64,000 nt of DNA, from the NCBI GenBank assembly GCA_037367405.1, contig JAZKJV010008882.1, positions 1,178,001-1,242,000 of the forward strand, written 5' to 3'. The stretch comes from Ottelia alismoides (lineage: Eukaryota > Streptophyta > Magnoliopsida > Alismatales > Hydrocharitaceae). Under the pieces are notes generated by a model, which saw only the letters and a program-made list of their open reading frames with translations, was not told where the DNA came from and searched no databases. The translations under genes were made by a program, and so were the position numbers. This document shows, in pieces, positions 20,747-32,259 of the stretch (its first letter is position 1; every line of letters begins with the position of its first letter).

Positions 20747-22384
20747 CTGAGGAAATCTATCTTATTTGTACATATTCCAAGAGAATCTATCAAAAAAAGA
20801 AAAATAAAAAAATGCAGACCGAAATAGTGGTCAGAATTGAAGGTTCCTTCCAAAGGAATAGTAAAGGATGCAGATATGAAAACATTCCATCCTCTGGTCG
20901 ATCACGATATCCTACTAGTCCAGGATCCTGAGCATTCCAATCTCTTCAGGAAATAGTATTTTCGTGGTGACTGGTTGGGGGCTGATGGCATTTTCTTCTT
21001 GGTGATATTATTTTAAACTGGGGATTAAGAGGGAAGATGGATGCTAAGGGATGTCAGTGGTGGGCAGCTTAGCTTGCTAGGTATAATGGAATTTGAGCAA
21101 AGCTTCTCAAGTAATAGATTCTCTTTGGTATCCACGAAGGTGCCAGTGGAAAAGAAGGGATTGCTTCCACCTCTCCCTAGATGTAGGCTATGTTAGCTTT
21201 TCCTACTAGGGGTGCTATTATTGGAGGGAAAGGGGAATCTTGTTGTTTTCAGTATCATGTCTCTTTCACTAGGTATTATTATTACTGCGAATGTGAACCC
21301 TAAGAACAAGTCAAGTTAAGCAAATATCCCAACTGTTTTTGTCATAATATCTCCATTTTCCATCTCGTCTTTATTGTGCATCTCCATTAGCATCGCTTGT
21401 GTTGTTCCGTACTAGAACACCACTAATGTAGCCTATTACTGAAGTTTATTGTGTCTGGAATTTCTAACTTGTTAGAGGTGGGGCAGAGTTGATCAAATTT
21501 TCAAGTCATTAGATAACTTTTTTTTGAGAAAAAAAGACCCAATTCATTTCATCTAAAGCTATGAATCGAGATGCTTAATGTTTTACAAAAACTCAAAAGT
21601 TTATTTGGGTAATAACTTCCAAGAGGCAAGAAGAACAATAGGATGGAGCTTCCTCACTTCTTGATTGCATGCTGAGGACAAGTGAGGGAGTGCGAGCTCT
21701 TGGCGTCCATCAATTCCTGATCACTGCAAGAAAAAGAGACATCCCAAACTTAATTTGAAAGGTATGTGGGTGTTATGATTGGATAATTTAGATGGGGGTT
21801 GTCAGTTTCTTGGATAGATGATCAAACAAAAACCTCGCATCATTCGCAATTTTTTAAGGTTGGATGAGAGGTATCTTGGAAGATCCTCGTACGTTGCTCT
21901 TTCCAAATAAAGCACTAGACTAGTGCTCGTTTGGCAGTTATCCGCCAATATGAGGATGATTTAGGTACGAATAAATTTTGAATAGCAAAAAGTTTTTTCA
22001 AGCTTTCATGGAAATTTTTAATATCTAGTGAGGATGGCATTTTTTTAGTAAAAGAACATTTGAGGAATTAGTGAATTGAGGTCTCAGTGGGAATCTGACT
22101 ACAAGGACAATAGAATGGTTCACTAACAACATACATTAACAATACACCATTATATAATACAACACCCCAAAGTATACACCACTTCACATACACTCACTCA
22201 CTCATACTCTCTAACTATACAACACTCAAGCCCTCTATACTTTCCAATACACTTTGTGGCTCTCTAACTCTCTTGGATTTTCTTTTGGTTGATTACACTC
22301 CAACCTCAAGGGTCCTATTTATAGAGGTCAATGGAGTACATTAGAATAAGTGATGGCTTCTTAAAGAAGCCAACTTTGGAGATG
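20747..22384. other. Unrelated 1.6-kb segment between B and LTR3
   Basis: Not related to any Athila part in the window. I find no convincing ORF (longest about 65 codons) and no recognised domain. The last ~280 nt look like a copia LTR on the - strand (separate entry); 20747-22100 remains unidentified single-copy-like or old repeat DNA. It abuts LTR3 exactly at TGATGA, so it is either the target flank of element C or recombined host DNA. Confidence 0.5.
22100..22384 (-). repeat. Possible copia LTR remnant left of element C
   Basis: On the - strand it begins CATCTCC, then GTTGGCTTCTTTAAGAAGCC, then a TATA box (CTATAAATAGG, + 22310-22327). The CATCTCC and GTTGGCTTCTTT motifs also occur at the start of the copia LTR remnant at 30100-30255. 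The left limit is uncertain. It is interrupted at 22384 by LTR3. Confidence 0.4.
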
Positions 22385-25300
22385 TGATGAATACCCATTC
22401 ATCACTCTTTATTCTTATATTTTAGCTACAAAGACCTTTGCTAATGCATGTAGATATGTGTAAATACAAATAATTACCAAAAGCATGCATTGTGTAAAAA
22501 CCTATAATTAGCATGTTTTTGTGCAAAAATAAAAGAATAAAGATTAAAAAGAAAAAGAGGGAAATATTTAGAATAAATATTGAGCAACCTAACCCAAGGG
22601 AGGGCTCAACATGGGCCTGACCGCATAAAATCCAAAGTAGAGGGAGATAGGGGCTCATGTGTGTACATATTTATGTAAATAAAATAAAGATATTTTCCTC
22701 ACCAAAAATTGCATAAAAATAATAATTAAAAATCAAAAATTAAAAACCCTAATAGTGTACATATACCTATATAATACATATAGTGTACATACCTTATTTT
22801 TATTTCGAAAAAATTATTAAAAATCACTAAAAAATAGAAAAAATAAAATAAAAATATTTCATGTTTTAACTTTTTGCAAATTCGGCCATTTGCTACCTTA
22901 AATTTCACCTCCAAGATTAAGCCACGTGGCGTGTTCCTATTGGCCCTGGGGAGTGTTGACCGCCCAGTCAACTACCGCCCCCCCAGGACCACCTCCCGCG
23001 GGTCTGGTTCGAGAACCCGATTTCCCCCATTTATCCTTGCCAGACCCGAGCACCATTTAGCCTAACCCAGGGTCCTAATCACTCCCCAGGTACCCGGGAA
23101 TCTCGCCCGACATAGATCCTAGGGATCCGTGCTCCATGGAGCCGGACCCGAGCCATTTTTCCCGGACCTGCACCCATACATAAGCGAGCTCCGCCACCTC
23201 ATTTCCCCATCTTTGGCCATTCGAATCCTTCACCTGTGAGCTCCAGAGAGTGCGCGAGAGTGACAGCTCGCGTCTGAGCCTGTCGAAGCGAGGGGAGGAA
23301 GAGAATCCATCGATCCGGCGAGCTACGCCGCCGCTGCTCCGCCACCAGCGTGAGCACCGAGCCTCGGAGGGAGACGCTCCTCGAGGCAACGACCAGGAGC
23401 TTCCCTAGCTCCTCCCCAGTCTCCTCGTCCACCCAGGTATCCATTTCGCTCCGCCTTTTCCTTTAATTTCCGATTACGCCCAAATCGTCGCTCCGCCGCA
23501 TTCCATCGATTCCGACCATCCAGTAGATAGATTCGATCATCGGACCCCACAAACACCTTCGCCTCCTTCCGACGCACCTTCTTCACCCCTCCATCCAACC
23601 CAGCTCGCACAGGAGCTGGGAGCCGAGCTCCTCCGTCTTCCCCCTTCGCCGGAGCTCGCCATTTCGACGCATCAGCCACCGCCACCTCGCCTAACCGGGT
23701 CGAGGCACTTTGCCCTCGACCCGCGAGACTCCTGGATAGCTTTGCAGGTTAAAGGAAGGCCATCTGAGGCCTTTTGACATTAGGCCAGGAGGCGCAGCTC
23801 CGCCGACCTCGCCGGAGCTCCTCGGAGCTCGGCTGGATCATCGGAGCCTAACACCAGCTGCAGGACACCAGTGCGGAGCTTCTCCGACCTTCAGGCGCAG
23901 CAGAGGAGCCTCGGAGCGAGACCACCAGGCCGGCGAACCTCGCCGGTCGTCTGTTCTTCGAGGACCTTCCTCTTCCGTTCGATCACTCCTCCCGCTCCAG
24001 ACTCCATCAGGGCCGTCCATCTCCAGAGCAACCATCACCGCTCGATCCGAGGAGGGGAGATCTGGTGCGCCCATCGTTCACCTCCATCAGATCCTCCACG
24101 TGGCGCGCATCCAACAGCCCGCGTAATAAAGGGTAATTTACCCTTAGGCCCTCTTTAGTATTTTATTTCATTTTTAGTCTTGTAATTAAGTAGAGTAGTT
24201 GTTTAAGTTTTGGGATATTTGCATAGAGACCTTGGTGCTTGCCTTGATTTACCGTTATACCCCTGTACATGGTCTGACACGTGCTTTGTCACGTGGTTTC
24301 TTTGGGTTAATTGCACTATATGCCCCTGTAGTTCTGGATGTTAACAGTTGAATGAAACTTTTAGTTTATTTGCATTTATACCCCTGTGCGTGATATATTT
24401 CAACATGTGCGTGATATTTTGTGTATTTTGCGAATAGGACCCTGGACTTTTGGTACATGTTACCAATAAGCCCTCGGAACTTATTTTTCTTACATTTGGG
24501 TCCCTGAGTGCCCCAGACACGCGCATCGCACGTGTTTTGCTGGGTTAATTGCACCAGACCCCCCAGACTCTTGGGTATTTGCACTTTGGTCCTTGTGCAC
24601 AGTGCCCCCTCTTGATTTTTGAATAAAATAGCAAATCACCTCCAAATTTAATGAAAATTGGAAACATGACTCCTGCCATGATGTAAAATTTTCTATAAAT
24701 TTTGGAGACATTTTCGTCACTGTTTGATATTTTTAGAAAATCAATAACATCTATTTTTGTTATTGTCTAACTTTAAAAATCACAAAAAAATATTAAACAG
24801 TGTCCAAAAATTACAAAAAAAATTGTCTACTGTCCATTTTGTTGTGTTTGAGTTTCTAGCTAATTTTGGCTATTTTCCATTACTAAAAACCACTAAAAAT
24901 TGAAAAACACCCGAAAAATTATAAAAATTCTAATAATTACACCAAAAATCCAAAAATAATAAAATAGGTGCCTAAATTTTCCTTGATTTATTCTCTTTAC
25001 AGGAAAATTACCTCCCAGCTAATTTATGGCTTTTAGATATTTTATCTAGGCCTTTCTAGCTCGGCTGGACAGTAACTTTTATTTCAGCTACTGTTTGATT
25101 TTTAGAAAATTCAGTAAACATCAGAAAATTCTCAAAAATTCACCAAAAACACTAAAAAATATAAAACACAAAAAAATATTTTTGTTTGAATTTTTAGTTG
25201 ATTTTTATTGCTTTAAATAAATTATTGAAGTGTGTGTTTCTTTACTTTTCTTATTTTCTTAATTCATTAAAATTCCAAAAAAATATATAAAATATTCAAA

Positions 25301-25551
25301 AACCACCAAAAATATTTTTTCCTTTTATTTTATCTCTTTTTTGACTACTTTGTTGGCCGAGAGGCCAACCCGTGCTCCTTGAGTTCAACCCTGGTCGCTA
25401 TACCAGGTTAATCCAATAGCCAGACCGCTTTCGTGTCTTGATTGATTTTATCTATTTTAGTGGTCTGATTTTTCTTGATTGACTTAGCCGAGTGACCGAG
25501 GTCACAACGACCATCTAGATACCTTTGCCTTAGTCGCTCGGTGCGTCATCA
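22385..25551 (+). repeat. LTR3 (3167 bp), 5' LTR of element C
   Basis: TGATGAATACCC...GCGTCATCA. Collinear with LTR2 except for a 386-bp deletion after ACCAAAAAT (about 22709), flanked in LTR2 by the short direct repeat AAAAT. It contains G-box 22923-22928, inverted W-boxes 22956-22971, AATAAA at 24125, and the TTTGCA repeat array at about 24212-24600. Confidence 0.9.
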
Positions 25552-25554
25552 GAA

Positions 25555-25572
25555 TGATGCCGTTGCCGGGGA
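25555..25572 (+). other. Primer-binding site of element C (tRNA-Asp, mutated)
   Basis: TGATGCCGTTGCCGGGGA lies 3 nt after LTR3; it matches the tRNA-Asp complement except for two bases. Confidence 0.85.
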
Positions 25573-25641
25573 GCACGGCTTAGTAGTCGCTTTTTGAGTT
25601 TTTCCGCAGCTTTTTCTTTGCGCGGCTTTTTGTATAGCTTC

Positions 25642-25693
<52 letters not shown>

Positions 25694-26719
25694 TTCTGAT
25701 ATTTTTATAATAATTTGGTTTGTGACACTTGCTCTTTTTCTTCCGAGGGCCTGAGGACCGAGGCGGCCAATTTCGAGAAGCCGACGCAACCGCGAGACTC
25801 GGAGGCGGCTCCTTTCTTTACGGAGCCGCAGGAGAGAGCGAGAGAGAGAGAGTTGAGTGGGTGAGGTTTAGATTAGACTTTTGATTATTATTGTAATAAT
25901 ACAGGGACTCAGAGACTGGACCTTTGGACTGTGATTGGACTCAGCGGGTCTGTTTCGCCGAGCACCGGTGTGCTCGGGGGACCCTTAGGAGTTTTTCGTG
26001 GCTTTTTACGCTGTTTTGTTTTCTTTTCTTTTTACTGCTTTTTCCGGTTTCACGCGGATTTCCGAGCCCCTAGCCGTAGGATTTTCTGCTTGATTGTGAC
26101 GTAATTCATAGGATCCAAACACCCTAATATAATTGCTTGTTCCTATAGTGCGGTAATTGGACCTATAATAAAATAATAATAAAATAGTCGTTCCATCACC
26201 TCCGAGCCTACGCGCTGCGAGCCCACCCCGTCAAGCGCTACTCCTGAACTCGACCTGTCGAGAAGAGGAGGGGTGGGTCTAGACCGGACTCTTTGGATTG
26301 GAGGTTGGTGGCTGGCTAGCCGTTCGTTCGAGTAGCACTGCTGTTTAGGGACTCGGTTTTCCGCCTGCACCATTTAGGTAGTTTATTTCCTGTCTTTACA
26401 TTTATGCACGGATCATATTGCATGTAGAGTGCTGGAGTCAGGTACGCCTTCCTTACTTTGCATGCATCATTGATTTATTGTGCATCGGCTTTTTCGTCTT
26501 CTCCCCCTGTTTTGGATTAAATAACCAGGAGAACCGAAAAATTCGTTAGGCGTTTGATTTCTATTTGAAAAATATTAAAAAGAAAAATCATAAAATTGGG
26601 ACTTGTTAAGACTATTGACCCTAAAAGACACTCACCTTAAAAATTTGTCTTGGGGAGAGCAACCCCCTCATTGTATGGTTTGGATGCGAGAGAGAGTGAC
26701 CCGCACCCTAGGATAGAAT
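25573..26719 (+). other. 5' leader of element C
   Basis: Collinear with A and B. It differs by an expanded CA/TA microsatellite (25645-25692). It has the GA tract near 25838-25850, the hairpin at 25959-25976, and the terminal box before the ATG at 26720. No gene. Confidence 0.68.
25645..25692. repeat. (CA)15(TA)9 microsatellite
   Basis: Perfect CA dinucleotides run from 25645 to 25674, then TA to 25692. The same site holds about 5 CA units in B and none in A, so it expanded within the leader of C. Confidence 0.9.
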
Positions 26720-29700
26720 ATGTCCGCCTCCTTGGACGACGTAGCCCGCCTCCTCACGGACCAGCAGGCTACAATTAGGCGGGAGATGGACGAGTTCCGC
26801 CAGGAGATGCGGGACCTGATGAGAGGGAAGGCCGCCATCCCTGCACAGATAGAGCCGAATCCGAACAGCTTGAAGAGGAAATCTGAGCAGGTAGTTTCCA
26901 TTGAGCAGGCCACTCTTAGTGATCCATTTGATGATATGTCCGCGGATCTATTTGATGCTGATTTTGTTACACTTATGAGAGGTAGAGAACCAGCAGGCGG
27001 CGCCTCATCTGAGAGACGACTCGAGGATCCACCCAGGGCGCCAGATGAGGAGGAGGAGAGCGGTACTGAGGCCGCGCATGATGATGACGGTGGTACTGAT
27101 GCCACCAAGGATGCTGATTCCGCCGGCGGTACTGAGGCCGCCGCTTCACCAGTTCGAGGAGGTGGTGCTGATGCCACCAGAGGAGCTGAGCCAGCCCGCG
27201 GTACTGAGGCCGCGAGACGTCCAGTAGCAGAGCCAGCCCGTGGTGGTACTGAGGCCACCGGTGTTTGTGTAGAGAGATCAGATGTTTTTCCTCATTCTCA
27301 CGTATCTCAGAACACTGTTGTGAATAAAGGAAAAGGTTTAGTTTCTTCTGGTCCCACTGTGGTGCTTGATGTATGTGCGGATCCGGCCGTCGAGCCGTCT
27401 ATACCTTTTCCTAGTCCTTCATCTGCGAAGGACCCTGTGATCCCCTTCCCTAGAGCCCTTCAGATGGGGAAGGGGAAGAAAAAAGAAAAAGACCCAAAAA
27501 AGAGAGAGCAGGAGGAATTCAGCCAGAGCATGATCGACAGATTTCACATCCAGCTGACCCTCCAGGAGGCTTTGCAACACATCCCCCTTCTTCGGCGATC
27601 TTTGAGAGACAGGACCACAGTCAGGAGGAGGAGGAGGAACCACACTTCAGAGATTCATGTGCTGACGAAAGCCACGTGTTTCGCGATCCAGAACCGTCTG
27701 CCGGCCAAGAGGCCAGATTCAGTGGCCCCGTATGTCAGATGTCAGATTAGTGAGCAGAGGTTCGACCGGACTCTATTGGATAGCGGATCGTCGATCAACC
27801 TCCTTCCGGCAGCCCTTCTCGACCGCTTCGAGTTGGGCACTCTTAGACAGAGCAGGACAGTCCTTCAGGTTTGCTGATCGTTCTGTCAAGAGGCCGAAGG
27901 GTTGTTGCGAGACGTTATCGTCACGATTCAGGGCCTGAAATTCCCCGTGGACTTCGTAGTGTTGGACATGGAGATCCCTGATTCAGTGGCCGATACCCCC
28001 ATCATCCTTGGTCGTCCGTTCTTGGCCACAGCCAAGGCGGTGACTGATCATGATAGCGGGAAGGTATACTTTCGCGTCGAGGGCCGAGAGTGTACAAATA
28101 GAGACGGTCGAGGACTACAGAGCCAGAGAGAGAGCATGCTCAGAGACTAGCACAGATACAGAGCAGCTGACAGATGCCGGGCTAGACATCCACCAGGACT
28201 GTGACTTTGTGATCACAGATGATGAGGCAGCATGGGCAGACCCTTCCGCACATGCCATCCTCTCATTTCCAGACACCACTGATGCAGAGATGACAGCAGA
28301 GGAGAGCTTGGAGAGCACAACCCTGGTCCAGGATACGATAGAGGCAGCAGAGCCGGGTCTCGATCGCGGTACGGTTTCTAGTGATGGTGGTACTGAGGCC
28401 ACCTTGTGTGACGGTGGTACTGATGCCACCTTGTTCGATGCAGATCCCTCGGATTCAGAGTCTGATTGGGCAGATTGTGATGACCAGATGCCAGACCTGA
28501 GTCCACCTGAGCCTACAGATGAGGAGGAGGTAGAGGCAGAGCAGATTAGAGACAGCACAGTTGAGCAGCCTCCTCCAGATCCAGTTTGAGAGAGCTCGTA
28601 TTCTTTCTCCCAAGCAGATTTGGCAGATTTAGCAGCATTCACGCACCTTCTTCCAAGGCCAGATTTGCCAACACCCAGCTGTCCAGAGCTGAAGCCGCTC
28701 CCTACTTCGCTGAAGTATCGGTTCCTTGCGGACGAACCTGAGATGTACCCAGTCATCATCTCCGTCGATCTGACTGGAGAGCAGGAATACTGTTTGATGG
28801 GGGTTCTTGAAAAGAACCGCAAGGCAATCGGATGGAGCGTAGCAGATCTCCATGGGATTAGTCCATCAGTGTGCTCCCACCATATCTATCTCGAGGAGGG
28901 GGCGAAGCCGTCGCGTGAGTTCCAGCGGCGGCTGAACCCCAACCTGAGAGAGGTCGTGATGAAGGAAATATCAAAATGGTGGAGTGCAAATTTTATTTAT
29001 CCCATTTCCGACTCCAAGTGGGTTAGCCCCTTGCATGTGGTGCCCAAGAAGACGGGCATAACGACTGTGATCAGTGAGTCAGGAGAGGAGATTGCTACAC
29101 GAGTACCCACCTCTTGGAGGGTCTGTGTTGACTACAGGAGACTCAACCAGGCCACCAAGAAGGACCATTTCCCCCTGCCTTTTATTGACTAGATCATTGA
29201 GAGACTGGCAAGGAAGAGCCATTATTGCTTCCTGGATGGGTACTCGGGCTACAACCAGGTGGCCATCACTCCTAAAGATCAGGAGAAGACCACCTTTACC
29301 TGTCCCTTCGGTACATATGCCTTTCGACGCATGCCATTTGGGCTATGCAATGCCCCTGCGACTTTTCAGAGGTGCATGCTGTCAATCTTTTCGGACATGG
29401 TAGGGGAGTGTTTGGAGGTCTTCATGGACGATTTCTCGGTCTACGGCGACGGATTCGACTCCTGTCTTGACTGCCTAGACCGGGTACTCCAGCGATGTAT
29501 TGAGTACCATTTGGTTCTATCCTGGGAGAAGAGTCACTTCATGGTGACTCAAGGGACGGTGCTTGGCCATATCATCTCCAACAGGGGCATGGAGGTGGAT
29601 CCGGCCAAGGTTGATGTCATTAGAAAACTCGTACCGCCGTCCAATTTGAGGCAGTTACGGTCATTCCTGGGGCACGTTGGATTTTATAGGAGATTTATTC

Positions 29701-30069
29701 AGGATTTCAGCAGGATTGCCCGGTCGTTGACTGACCTCTTGACGAAAGACACCGAGTTCCTTGTCGATGACAAGTGTCTTTCGTCCTTTGCGACTCTCCA
29801 GCAGTGTGTGATTGAGGCTCCTGTTCTCCAGCCGCCTGATTGGTCTCTCCCATTCGAGATCATGACGGACGCCTCCGATTTTGCCGTGGGGGCAGTGCTG
29901 GGATAGAGGAGGGATGGAGTTCCATTTGCCATTCACTACGCTAGCCGCACATTGGATTCCGCCCAGCGGAATTACACGGTGACAGAGAAGGAGATGCTAG
30001 TCGTAGTGTTCGCCCTAGATAAGTTTCGATCTTATATCATTGGATCTAGAGTGACTTTGTACACAGATA
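26720..30069 (+). pseudogene. Broken, truncated gag-tail/pol of element C
   Basis: Starts at the same junction ATG as A and B. The first 385 codons are open, the longest intact Gag-tail/linker/protease start of the three, ending inside the protease after an extra G near 27868. A lost G near 27900 restores the frame and an extra C near 28084 shifts it again. Stops: TGC to TGA 28587, CAG to TAG 29190, CAG to TAG 29904. The protease DSGSSINLLP and RT FMDD (29421-29432) are present. The reading stops in RNase H at 30069, so there is no integrase. Confidence 0.88.
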
Positions 30070-30071
30070 GC

Positions 30072-30099
30072 TATGAAGGAAAAGCTTATCTCTGTTTAT
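30072..30099. repeat. 28-bp filler, exact inverted copy of copia sequence at 32041-32068
   Basis: These 28 bases at the break of element C are the exact reverse complement of 32041-32068, which encodes part of the copia GAG-pre-integrase region; the bases on both sides do not match. This is the pattern left by templated end-joining. Confidence 0.75.
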
Positions 30100-30255
30100 C
30101 ATCAAGATGGCTTCTCAAGGAAGCGAACAATAGCTTCTCAAGTAAGCCAATAATAGATTCTCAAAGAAGCCAACTTAGAAGTAGCTTTTCAAAGAAACCA
30201 ACATAAGGATTTCTCTAGGCACTTTCTTAATTAGAGGAGATGTTGATTATTAACA
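30100..30255 (-). repeat. Copia 3' LTR remnant with short tandem repeats
   Basis: On the - strand a purine-rich GACGAGGAG is followed by TGTTAATAATCAACATCTCC, a plausible copia LTR start at 30255. Inside are four related units of the type TTGGCTTCTTTGAGAA (+ about 30106, 30130, 30154, 30181; spacing 23-28 nt). The LTR is cut at about 30100 by the filler. Confidence 0.5.
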
Positions 30256-32259
30256 CTCCTCGTCAACATCGACTCTTCACAATTCAAGTTATCTTCGAAA
30301 ATACTTAATCTACGTTGTGTTGATTTCTTTCGTAATATATCTATTAGTTGTTCGTCACTAATGACTTCATCTCAATCTCTTCTTCTAAAACCTTCTCCAT
30401 CTTCGTGATGACAACCTGGGTTGGCACCTCCCGCTCGCTCTTATACTTTTGCACCATCTGCGCCCTCTCGTAGATCCTCTTCGTGAGCTCTGCCTGGCTC
30501 ATCGCCTTTGCCGTACATGCCCTCTGGATCATGGACCTTCATTTTGACACCGTATCGTGCTTCTTGATAGTCATTATCTGAGATCCCTCTTGGATGTCTT
30601 GTTCCACGACCTTGGGGTCTTATAGCTCCGACGTCCTCGGCTGCCTCCATTGGGAGAGGACAATCAAATCACACTCTTGCGTGATGGTGCCTATGCACCT
30701 CACCGGCATCATTGGTTGATATTTTTGAGGTGCTTCTTCTTAAGCGATTGCTGCATCTGCGTACTTGGTATTCGACCTACTGAGCCTGTCGGTTCTTTCT
30801 AGAGGTACAATCAGATCCTCTTCGATCTCGTGCTGGCTGGGACTAACTTCTTCAATAGTTTGGTTGATGAACTCCATTCCTCCAATGACTCATCATCTTA
30901 TCAGGTGTCTTATCTTCTTGTTGGATCTCCTCGAGCATTTCTTCTAGTTGATCTTCTGAGGACCGCATGTCTCGTAAGCTAGTTTCTTGAGATGACCACC
31001 ATGATGACACTTCATCAAAAACAACATTTCTTGACACATAGTACTTGCCAGTGACCGTATCACAACATCTCCAACATTTCCTTACATTATCTATCCGACA
31101 AAAATGCATTTTACTACCATTTTATCGAACTTGATGCGAAGATGGTCAGGAACGAAGACATAACAAACAGATCTAAATACTCGAAAGTGGCTTACAGTTG
31201 GCTTGAGTCCTGTTAGCTTCTCAAAGGGATAGAAGAATCCCAACCTTGCCTGAGGTAGCCAATCAGTTACATCAGCTAATGCCTTTATGCATTTTACCCA
31301 AAATCTTTGCGGAATGCTCTTCGCATGCAATAAGATTCAACAGAATTCTGCAAGATGGAGATTTTTCCTTTCCGCTGCTCCATTTTGTTGTGGCATGATC
31401 GGACATGTTAGTTGCCTTCTGATTCTGTCTTGCTTTAGGTAATTGTGAATTCCTCCGAGACATATTCTCCACCATTATCAGATTGCATACACTGGATCCT
31501 TCTTTCGATTTCTTTCTCAACGTTCTCTCTAAATTCCTTGAACTTAGAGAAAACATCAGACTTTTCTTTGAGAAAGTAGAGCCAGACGTACCTTGAGTAA
31601 TCAACGATGAATGCCACCATATATCACATACCACTGATTGATGGAATCTTGACTGGTCTGAACATGTCTGAATGGATCAGTTCCAATGGTTCCTTGGCTC
31701 TATATTTTGACTCCTGGTAAGGCAACTGATGGGCCTTACCAAACTGACATCCAGCTAATACTGTGTCTTCTCGTACATCCAGTTGAGGGAGAACCTTGAG
31801 CATTGATTTATGCATCATTATCTTAAAGTTGTGATAGCTCACATATCCAAGCCTAGCATGCCAAATATCCACAGTCTCATTTTTCTTTGTCTTATCTATG
31901 TATGCAGATTCTGTTGACATAATGTAGATAGACTGAACTCTTATTCCCTCCATGATGGCAGTATCAGGTAACTTGAGGTTCTGATACACTCGCACGTCCT
32001 CAGGTCTGAACAACACATAATGTCCTGCATATGTAAGTATATAAACAGAGATAAGCTTTTCCTTCATACCCGATACATGGTACACGTGCTCTTACTGCAC
32101 CTCATTGGAGTTGAAGCATGGCACTATCGTTGTTGTGCCAATATGGGATATTGGCAGCTTTGAATTGTAGGCTATCACAACAAATCGCCCTCCTTTATAC
32201 TCGGACATGTCATTGAGCTTGCTTTTATCTCCGGTCATATGATTGTAGCAACCGGTATC
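30256..32259 (-). pseudogene. Decayed Ty1/copia pol (protease end, GAG-pre-integrase, integrase, RT start)
   Basis: Reading down the - strand: protease site DTGCYNHMTGD at the D border, then the pre-integrase domain ([18 protein letters not shown]), integrase core ([19 protein letters not shown] and [13 protein letters not shown]), the KFDKMVVKCIFVG and YYVSRNVVFDEVSSWW motifs, and the first residues of RT (EEEIEMKSLVTNN) near 30344. Integrase-before-RT order proves copia type. There are many stops (for example after NSNEVQ near 32093) and frameshifts. The rest of RT and RNase H is missing: only about 90 nt lie between the RT start and the LTR. The 5' part is cut off by insertion of element D at 32260. 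Confidence 0.82.

Larger units (their letters stand above)
22385..30069 (+). mobile_element. Athila-clade element C (3' truncated)
   Basis: Complete 5' LTR (LTR3), primer site, leader, and the gag-tail/pol region up to RNase H, where homology ends after TTGTACACAGAT at 30069. Integrase, 3' noncoding region and 3' LTR are lost. It belongs to the same gag-deficient family as A and B. A 28-bp filler and copia DNA follow the break. Confidence 0.85.

Noticed and set aside
20747..22100. Organelle DNA or a host gene exon in the unidentified segment
   Set aside because: I could not match it to a plastid or mitochondrial gene, and it has no ORF above about 65 codons or clear splice structure; left unassigned.
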